Positions 1 to 4,466 of a DNA stretch of 8,772 nucleotides are shown in pieces; the stretch's first letter is position 1, and each line of letters starts with the position of its first letter. The notes below the pieces were generated by a model. That model saw only the letters and a program-made list of their open reading frames with translations. It did no database searches and was not told the origin of the DNA. The stretch covers positions 1-8,772 of the forward strand of contig DAOUGI010000034.1 of the NCBI GenBank assembly GCA_034429215.1. The letters run 5' to 3'. Position numbers and translations under genes: made by a program. This DNA is from JAFGOG01 sp034429215. GTDB lineage: Bacteria > Chloroflexota > Anaerolineae > JAAYZQ01.

Positions 1-109
1 GCCTGGCCTTGTCCTCGTCGATCGGGCCGCGCTCGCCGGCGGTGGGCAGGCGCATGTTGCCCATGCCAAGGGTTGAGATGCTCAGGTCGTGAAACGGTTT
101 GTAGATCAT
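1..109 (-). CDS. Aldo/keto reductase, N-terminal fragment (continues beyond the window)
   Basis: Only the first 36 codons are inside the window; the rest lies to the left of base 1. The visible protein starts MIYKPFHDLSISTLGMGNMR and continues with LPT, then an acidic IDEDKAR stretch. This is the usual start of NAD(P)H-dependent aldo/keto reductases: the first beta-hairpin, the S-x-LG-x-G-x-MRLP strand, then the helix that begins IDEEKA. The wording is closest to the subgroup that often carries a C-terminal 4Fe-4S domain, but that part is not visible. The ATG at 109 is preceded by AAGGA about ten bases upstream, and a strong promoter sits at 173-201. The gene is divergent from the lipoprotein at 358. 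Family assignment is fairly sure; substrate is unknown. Confidence 0.72.
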   Translation of the reverse strand, partial: MIYKPFHDLSISTLGMGNMRLPTAGERGPIDEDKAR

Positions 110-172
110 CAGGCACCATCCTTTGTCGAATTGGCGGCGATCGGGCCGCAGGGCAGGTCCGGCGGTGGGTAT

Positions 173-201
173 ATTATGCGCGCGAACCGGTTCCTTGTCA
201 A
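173..201 (-). promoter_or_regulatory. Sigma70-type promoter for the aldo/keto reductase
   Basis: On the minus strand there is a perfect -35 box TTGACA (201-196), a 17-bp spacer, and a -10 box CATAAT (178-173), which matches the consensus at five of six positions. Transcription would start near 166 and give a leader of roughly 57 nt before the ATG at 109. The spacer contains a perfect 10-bp palindrome, GAACCGGTTC (184-193), that could be a repressor operator. No activity is proven. Confidence 0.65.
184..193. promoter_or_regulatory. Candidate operator palindrome inside the promoter spacer
   Basis: GAACCGGTTC is a perfect 10-bp palindrome lying wholly between the -35 and -10 boxes of the minus-strand promoter. 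A protein bound here would block RNA polymerase, and many repressor sites sit in this position. The site is short and GC-rich sequence makes chance palindromes common, so this is only a candidate. Confidence 0.3.
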
Positions 202-357
202 ACCGGCCGTCGCCGGGGCCGCCCGGCTGCCTGGGGGTGCGAGGGCTGAGTGAGGAAATAATGGCGGTTTTTGGCAGCCGGCGATCTGGCAATGGCAGCT
301 TGGGTGCGGTATCCTGGGTGCAGGCTCGAAAGCCAAGAGTCTGACAAGGAGACGGAA

Positions 358-1602
358 ATGAAACCAAGACTGCATTGCCCAAGCTTTTCGGTTCTGTTGA
401 TGCTTGCCCTCGTGGCAGCGATGCTCGCCGCCGGCTGCGGGGCCGAGCCGAGCCCCACACCGGTCCCGCCCACCGGCACCCCGCTCCCACCCACAAACAC
501 CCCCATCCCGCCCACCAGCACCCCGGTTCCGCCCACCAGCACGCCGGTCCCACCCACCGGCACGCCGGTGCCACCCACCAGCACGGCGCCGGCCGCCGCC
601 GCGACGCCGGCCGCGGAGATACCCCCCGAAGATCTGCTGACGCTTCTCGCCCTGGCCGATTCCTTGTACAACTCGGGCGATTACCTGATGGCCGCAGCGA
701 TCTATGCCGAGATGCTCGGCTACTCTCCCGACCCCAGGCTCTATTCTCTGCGGGCGGACGCGTACGACCGGTTGGGAGATTTCGACGCCGCGGCCTCTGA
801 CTATATGCAGGCCGTTGACCTGGGCCTGCAAGATCCCGGCGTTCTGAACAACCTCTGCTGGGATCTGGGGATCACCGGCCAGGCGGAAAAGGCCCGGCCC
901 TACTGCGAGCAGGCCGTCGAGGCCAGGCCGGCCGCCAATAGCCGTGACAGCCGCGGGGTGACCTATGCCCAGTTGGGGATGCTCGAGGAGGCCGCCGCCG
1001 ATTTCCAGGCCATGGTGGACGATCTGAAGGGCAGCACAGACCCGAGCGAAAAGGCGATGGCCGCCGAGCGTCAGGAGTGGATCGCTTTGCTGGAGGAAGG
1101 CGTGAGCCCGATCACGCCCGACGTGCTGGCCAAGCTTCGCGGCGACACCAGCGCCGTGGCCGCCCCGTCGACGCCCGTCCCCAGCGCCATGGCCGTGCCC
1201 CGTTCTACCCTGGAAAGGTCTGCCCGCGCAGAGGGGTTTACCTTCGGCGAGCCGGGTATCTCTGGCGGCGAGGAGACGCTCACGGGGACCATGGAGACAG
1301 ACTCGTGCCAGGTGGTTCTAAGGCTGGTTGGGCCAGAGGCGGATCTGACCGCGGCCTCGCTGCAGATCGGCGGCTGCTCTGACGACGACAAGTTCGGCCT
1401 CGCCTACTGGTTCATGGCCGGGCTCTTGCCCGGCGAGCGAGAGAGGGGCAAGGCCGTCGTCTACATGGTGCTGGGCTATAACCACGTCATGCAGGGCGAC
1501 ATCGAGACCACCGGCGAGCAGGAGATCGGCAACGCGGTCTTTGAGGCCAGGCGCTCGGCGGATCCGGCGCCCGTCCTGGAGATCACCGCGCGCTTTGAGT
1601 GA
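358..1602 (+). CDS. TPR-containing lipoprotein with Pro/Thr-rich linker
   Basis: A 414-residue protein. The ATG at 358 is chosen because AAGGAG lies just upstream (346-351) and because it begins a clean lipoprotein signal: MKPR, a hydrophobic core, and the lipobox LAAGC with the lipidated cysteine at residue 27. Residues 28-90 are a Pro/Thr-rich linker with six PPTxTPx repeats. Residues 93-225 hold about four TPR helix pairs, seen for example in YNSGDYLMAAAIYAEML, LGDFDAAASDYMQAV and LGMLEEAAADFQAMV. A second Pro/Thr/Ser-rich stretch follows near 260-280. A C-terminal domain of about 130 residues has two cysteines (in DSCQVV and IGGCSDD) that might form a disulfide. The protein should sit on the outer face of the membrane with TPRs held away by the linker, so a scaffold or binding role is likely. 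The C-terminal domain is not recognised. An in-frame extension up to 271 lacks a signal-like start and is rejected. Confidence 0.85.
   Translation: MKPRLHCPSFSVLLMLALVAAMLAAGCGAEPSPTPVPPTGTPLPPTNTPIPPTSTPVPPTSTPVPPTGTPVPPTSTAPAAAATPAAEIPPEDLLTLLALADSLYNSGDYLMAAAIYAEMLGYSPDPRLYSLRADAYDRLGDFDAAASDYMQAVDLGLQDPGVLNNLCWDLGITGQAEKARPYCEQAVEARPAANSRDSRGVTYAQLGMLEEAAADFQAMVDDLKGSTDPSEKAMAAERQEWIALLEEGVSPITPDVLAKLRGDTSAVAAPSTPVPSAMAVPRSTLERSARAEGFTFGEPGISGGEETLTGTMETDSCQVVLRLVGPEADLTAASLQIGGCSDDDKFGLAYWFMAGLLPGERERGKAVVYMVLGYNHVMQGDIETTGEQEIGNAVFEARRSADPAPVLEITARFE
466..591 (+). repeat. Six tandem 21-bp units coding PPTxTPx
   Basis: Six consecutive 21-base units encode the heptads PPTGTPL, PPTNTPI, PPTSTPV, PPTSTPV, PPTGTPV and PPTSTAP (residues 37-78 of the lipoprotein). 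Units are well matched at the DNA level (CCnCCCACCnnCACnCCnnT-like). This is a coding minisatellite that makes a stiff, extended, potentially O-glycosylated spacer and can change length by slippage or unequal recombination. Confidence 0.85.
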
Positions 1603-1628
1603 CCGGCTGTCTTGAGCGGCGGTGGAGA

Positions 1629-1654
1629 CGCTCCCACGGGGGACCGTGGGAGCG
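1629..1654. terminator. Stem-loop between convergent genes, possible bidirectional terminator
   Basis: CGCTCCCACGG (1629-1639) pairs perfectly with CCGTGGGAGCG (1644-1654), giving an 11-bp stem closed by the loop GGGA, which on the plus strand has the GNRA form. It lies 26 bp after the lipoprotein stop and 19 bp after the oxidoreductase stop, so it sits where a shared terminator is expected. There is no T-tract on either side, so a classical intrinsic terminator is not shown; RNA 3'-end protection or factor-dependent termination is equally possible. Confidence 0.45.
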
Positions 1655-1673
1655 AGGGAAACGGCCCGGCCTG

Positions 1674-2666
1674 TCAGCCGCCGCTCTGCTGCATTGTAAT
1701 GACCACTTTTCCCCGGGCGTGCCCTTTGGCATAGTACCGGAAAGCTTCGAGGATCTCGCTCAACGGGTAGCGCCTGTCTATCACCGGCCTTACCTCGCCG
1801 GCCTCGATCAGCTCTTTGATAAAGATCAGGTCCTTTTGGCTCGCCTTGCCCGATATGATGGCAATCTCCTTGCCGTCCTTCCGGTAGTTTTCCGGCCCGA
1901 TGACCGCCTCCTGGAACAGCCGCACCGGCGAGCCGCTCGCGGTGCTGACATAGATCCCCTTGGGGCTCAGGGCGCGCTTGATGGCATAGATCGAGCGGGT
2001 TTTCCTGACGGCGAGGATCAGGTCATACTGCTGCCCGTTTTTGGTAAAGTCTCTCAGTGTATAGTCGATGGCGCGGTCGGCGCCGAGCGAACGGACCATC
2101 TCCTGGTTCAGCGTGCCGCACACGGCGGTCACATCGGCTCCGTAGTATTTGGCAATCTGCACGGCAAAGGTGCCGATGCCGCCCGACGCGCTGTAGATCA
2201 GCACCTTTTGAAACGGCTGGATCCGGCCCGTGTCGCGCAGGCCAAACAGGGCCACCAGCGCCGCTTCCGGCACGGCCGCTGCTTCCTCGAACGACAGGTT
2301 GGCCGGTTTCGGCGCCAGGGCGTTTTCTGGGACGCAGACATACTCGGCATAAGCGCCCTTGCCGCAGCCAAACAGGTCGCCAAACACCTCGTCGCCCGGC
2401 TTGAGCTGGGTCACGTTCCTGCCGACCGCCTCGACCTGCCCGGCCATGTCGTTTCCGGGTATCGGCTCGTTCAGGCCGGCGGTCGCGCCAAGCGCCAGGC
2501 GCAAGGGGAACAGCTTGGGGCTGACCAGGATCAGGTTGTTGTAGGTGATGGATGAGGCGCACACCCGCACCAGGACCTGGTCGTCGTTGGGGACGGGTTT
2601 TGCCACCTCTTCCAGTCTGGGGAAGAGTCTGGGCCGTCCGTTTTTTCTGCACACGAGCGCTTTCAT
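1674..2666 (-). CDS. Zinc-independent quinone oxidoreductase-type dehydrogenase (MDR superfamily)
   Basis: A 330-residue NAD(P)H-dependent oxidoreductase of the zeta-crystallin/quinone oxidoreductase branch of the medium-chain dehydrogenases. The N-terminal GroES-like domain shows VRVCASSITYNNL, PGNDMAGQVEAVG and KPGDEVFG (residues 33-96). The Rossmann domain starts at VLIYSASGGIGTFAVQIAK (residues 155-173), with the glycine-rich nucleotide loop, followed by LGADRAIDYT. The catalytic-zinc Cys/His set and the structural-zinc four-cysteine lobe of alcohol dehydrogenases are absent, so reduction of quinones, enones or similar carbonyls is more likely than alcohol oxidation. ATG at 2666 is chosen over an in-frame GTG at 2672 because GGAGG sits seven bases before the ATG and would be too close to the GTG. 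Length is normal. It is convergent with the lipoprotein; the substrate is unknown. Confidence 0.88.
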   Translation of the reverse strand: MKALVCRKNGRPRLFPRLEEVAKPVPNDDQVLVRVCASSITYNNLILVSPKLFPLRLALGATAGLNEPIPGNDMAGQVEAVGRNVTQLKPGDEVFGDLFGCGKGAYAEYVCVPENALAPKPANLSFEEAAAVPEAALVALFGLRDTGRIQPFQKVLIYSASGGIGTFAVQIAKYYGADVTAVCGTLNQEMVRSLGADRAIDYTLRDFTKNGQQYDLILAVRKTRSIYAIKRALSPKGIYVSTASGSPVRLFQEAVIGPENYRKDGKEIAIISGKASQKDLIFIKELIEAGEVRPVIDRRYPLSEILEAFRYYAKGHARGKVVITMQQSGG

Positions 2667-2779
2667 GGGCACTCCTCCCTCGGGCGATTGCTTACCTATA
2701 CGGACTTTAGTTTGACGGGTTGCTGTCCAACTGCGCCCGCGCGGCAGCCGGCTATCTGGAAGTAGAGGGAAGGCTCAAA

Positions 2780-2822
2780 GGCCGGCGGCCGAACACCAAC
2801 CTGCGGCTGCCCGCCGCCGGCC
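2780..2822. other. GC hairpin in the 2667-2881 intergenic gap
   Basis: GGCCGGCGGC (2780-2789) and GCCGCCGGCC (2813-2822) are perfect 10-bp inverted arms around a 23-nt loop. It is the second of two stem-loops between the C45 gene and the downstream oxidoreductase. No T-tract follows on the minus strand. It could act as a terminator, an attenuator or an mRNA-stabilising element. The rest of the gap (2667-2779) contains the oxidoreductase ribosome binding site but no convincing consensus promoter. Confidence 0.4.
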
Positions 2823-2841
2823 GGAGTGCTTTTCAGGAGTA

Positions 2842-2867
2842 CCGGCGCCGTCTAAAACAGGCGCCGG
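2842..2867 (-). terminator. Stem-loop just after the C45 hydrolase gene
   Basis: CCGGCGCC (2842-2849) and GGCGCCGG (2860-2867) form a perfect 8-bp GC stem with a 10-nt A-rich loop (T-rich when read on the transcribed strand). It starts 14 bp after the C45 stop codon, where the end of the hicB-hicA-C45 transcript is expected. No run of T follows it on the minus strand, so it may need Rho or mark a processed 3' end. Confidence 0.42.
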
Positions 2868-2881
2868 ACGGTCTGCCGGAG

Positions 2882-3886
2882 TTATGATGCTTCAAGCTCG
2901 ATAATCTTGTACTCGTTCTTGCATGGTCTGCCATGAGCGACGTGGATTTCACCTGTGCCCAGCTCGGCGACCCAAGAATAGATGGTGCCAAAGGGCTCAG
3001 ACCTAGTCTCGCCATGATCGCACAGGCCCATCTCATGGTCGCTGCATAGCCTCTTGGCCGCATCCAGGTCGATCTGGCCCTTGTGGGCATCGTACCAGGC
3101 CGGGATGCGTTTCTTGTGTCGATAGACGATGTTGTCCTGGCCAAGGGCGTGCTCAAGGCCGCCCATCTCTGGCGATTGGAACAGGTTGATGGCTGCCAGC
3201 ATGCCGTCTTTTGTAAAGGCGACATCTACGCCCTCGGGCGCGGCCTCGACACGAGCGATGCGCCCTTCTTTGTCGGCAAGCAGGTACGAAATGCCCTCGT
3301 GGTGTGGAATGCGCTTGAGGTAATCTACCGCACTCGGCGTATCGGAAAAGTTATCCAGAACCCAGCGGGTGACGACGTTCATCCGCAGACCCGGCTGTGG
3401 CTTGTTCAGATACCAAATCGCGGCGCCAGCCATCGCCAGCCCTGCTTCGTTGACGCCGTCATATCGCCCTGGATCTGCGAATCCGAACCCGATGCTCCGC
3501 AGGCCGTTCTTGGGACTCGTTCTGAAACAGGTCACCCACTCCTGATCCTCATCCATCCAGTCGTGATTACGTGCAAAGATCGTCCGACCATTTCGACATC
3601 GAGTCCCGGAGACAGCCACCACATTGCAGGCCGACTGCCCCCAGTACGTCACCGTCATGTTCGACAGGACCAGCTCATAGTCGCTCTGGCACGCATCGGC
3701 GAGTCCCCGGATCTCTTCGAGGAACCCCGGCGCGTGAACGGCGATCTCGCGCTCACATGCCTTGACGAGCGCAAGCTTGGCCTCAGTTGGCTGTGCCCAC
3801 CACCCGTTGAGCTTGTTCTCAGACACGATTCGTCCGTATTCCAGACCCAGCTCATAGTATGAACCTGCTATTTCAACGCTTCGCAT
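2882..3886 (-). CDS. C45-family Ntn-hydrolase / acyl-CoA:6-APA acyltransferase-like protein
   Basis: A 334-residue member of the linear-amide C-N hydrolase group (peptidase family C45, penicillin acyltransferase-like). Such proteins cut themselves before a cysteine that becomes the N-terminal nucleophile. Here the best candidate is Cys87 in WGQSACNVVAVSG, followed at family spacing by the FARNHDW segment (residues 104-110, with Arg106, Asn107 and Asp109). Other family marks are GVNEAGLAMAG (144-154), NLFQSPE, the DHEMGLCDHG block and the C-terminal tail ending HVAHGRPCKNEY. There is no signal peptide, so it acts in the cytoplasm. ATG at 3886 is used because AAGGAG lies nine bases upstream and the family N-terminus (EIAGSYYELGLEYG) starts there; the frame stays open to 3955 without a better start. 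It overlaps the hicA reading frame by 14 nt. The true substrate (amide, acyl-CoA or peptide) cannot be read from sequence. Confidence 0.82.
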   Translation of the reverse strand: MRSVEIAGSYYELGLEYGRIVSENKLNGWWAQPTEAKLALVKACEREIAVHAPGFLEEIRGLADACQSDYELVLSNMTVTYWGQSACNVVAVSGTRCRNGRTIFARNHDWMDEDQEWVTCFRTSPKNGLRSIGFGFADPGRYDGVNEAGLAMAGAAIWYLNKPQPGLRMNVVTRWVLDNFSDTPSAVDYLKRIPHHEGISYLLADKEGRIARVEAAPEGVDVAFTKDGMLAAINLFQSPEMGGLEHALGQDNIVYRHKKRIPAWYDAHKGQIDLDAAKRLCSDHEMGLCDHGETRSEPFGTIYSWVAELGTGEIHVAHGRPCKNEYKIIELEAS

Positions 3887-4091
3887 GAAATCTTGCTCCT
3901 TTGAACGTGCGGCGTTCATTACCTGACCGGCATTCCCACCCGGCAAGGTCGCCTGCTACCCCCTCATGTGGCGAGCTCTTGAACAAAGGCCGCGTCGCGG
4001 GATTGTGCCAGACCCGGTGGCTGCCTTTCCCCTGGCGTAACTCCATGCAGCCCAGCTCTCGCAACCGCCGAGCGAGGTCGCGGTAACGCAT
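3873..4091 (-). pseudogene. hicA: HicA-type mRNA interferase, C-terminal part degenerate
   Basis: An ORF of 72 codons whose first half is a clear HicA toxin: RYRDLARRLRELGCMELRQG helix and strand, then KGSHRVWHNPAT with the catalytic-type histidine at residue 25. HicA proteins cleave mRNA and are held inactive by HicB. After residue about 50 the family's final segment (D-[LI]-x-x-G-T-L-[RK]-x-I-[LI]-x-x-A) is missing and replaced by unrelated GWECRSGNERRTFKGARFHAKR. Shifting by one base at the TT in 3945-3946 gives DLPGGNAGQVMNAA, which fits the missing helix and points to a one-base frameshift. The corrected frame has no stop before the C45 gene. Its ATG shares a base with the hicB stop (TGATG), so translation is coupled. 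Function is probably lost; a divergent short HicA is the alternative. Confidence 0.6.
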
Positions 4092-4336
4092 CAGACCCTG
4101 ACCAAAGCTTCAATAGTCTGCGGGCGATCGGTCAGAATGGGCCGCAGCGCTGGGGGGATGTCTCTTCCGAGTTCACTCCAGGCTGCTACCAACGCATCCA
4201 AAGCTTCCTGAACGTTGGCCTGGATTTCGTCGGGCGTTCGTCCTTCTGTCACCAGTCCTGGCACGTCAGGGCTGGTGATGGTGTAGACGCCACCGGGATT
4301 GGGCTCAAGGTACAGCCGAATGGTATGCAGGCCCAT
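4091..4336 (-). CDS. hicB: HicB-family antitoxin, short form
   Basis: An 81-residue protein with the HicB partial RNase H-like fold. It has the strand pair IRLYLEPNPGGVYTITSPD, then VPGLVTEGRTPDEIQANVQEALDALVAAW, where SPDVPGLVTEG and the regular helix are the family signature. It would bind and neutralise HicA. There is no C-terminal ribbon-helix-helix or HTH DNA-binding domain, so any autoregulation through this protein would need another partner. A strong Shine-Dalgarno, AAGGAGG (4350-4344), lies seven bases before the ATG at 4336, and a promoter candidate is just upstream. The gene order hicB before hicA, with TGATG overlap, is a known variant of this module. This gene appears intact even though its partner does not. 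Confidence 0.8.
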   Translation of the reverse strand: MGLHTIRLYLEPNPGGVYTITSPDVPGLVTEGRTPDEIQANVQEALDALVAAWSELGRDIPPALRPILTDRPQTIEALVRV

Positions 4337-4363
4337 CAGATTGCCTCCTTAACACCTGCCCTC

Positions 4364-4393
4364 ATTTTACCACGTATCGGGCCAGAAGTGCAA
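4364..4393 (-). promoter_or_regulatory. Candidate extended -10 promoter for hicB
   Basis: On the minus strand TGGTAAAAT (4372-4364) is an extended -10 element: TG, one base, then TAAAAT (five of six consensus). A weak -35, TTGCAC (4393-4388), sits 18 bp upstream and matches mainly in its first three bases. Transcription would begin about 20 nt before the hicB ATG, just ahead of the strong ribosome binding site. This would let hicB-hicA-C45 be expressed separately from the large gene upstream. Confidence 0.42.
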
Positions 4394-4434
4394 GGGGCCC
4401 ATCTAGGACGGGCTTTTTTACATAAGGGGCGGAT

Positions 4435-4456
4435 GGCGGGGGGCGAGCCCACCGCC
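4435..4456 (-). terminator. GC hairpin right after the 1152-residue enzyme gene
   Basis: GGCGG-G-GGG (4435-4443) pairs with CCC-A-CCGCC (4448-4456): five and three base pairs flanking one mismatch, with a 4-nt loop. It begins ten bases past the stop codon of the large gene. No T-run follows in the direction of transcription, so termination is plausible but not shown. Confidence 0.3.
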
Positions 4457-4466
4457 AGGGCCGGCG

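Noticed and set aside
286..315. Possible plus-strand promoter CTGGCA - 18 bp - TATCCT before the lipoprotein
   Set aside because: Each box matches consensus at only four of six positions; too weak to call.
261..344. Possible 27-codon leader ORF before the lipoprotein, with GAGGA ahead of its ATG
   Set aside because: It ends just before the lipoprotein ribosome binding site, which is suggestive, but the peptide shows no leader-like codon runs or known motif and such short frames are common by chance.
109..831. 240-codon minus-strand frame with Gly/Arg-rich repeats
   Set aside because: The repeats are the antisense reading of the PPTxTPx linker DNA, and the frame crosses the reductase promoter region.
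1599..2555. 318-codon plus-strand frame opposite the oxidoreductase
   Set aside because: The minus strand encodes a full, motif-rich MDR oxidoreductase over the same bases; the plus frame has no family features.
3083..3862. 259-codon plus-strand frame opposite the C45 gene
   Set aside because: It overlaps an intact C45 protein with conserved blocks and has no domain of its own.
4397..4419. Short GCCC/GGGC stem followed by six T on the plus strand, like an intrinsic terminator
   Set aside because: No plus-strand gene lies upstream for nearly 3 kb, and the stem is only 4 bp with a 9-nt loop.
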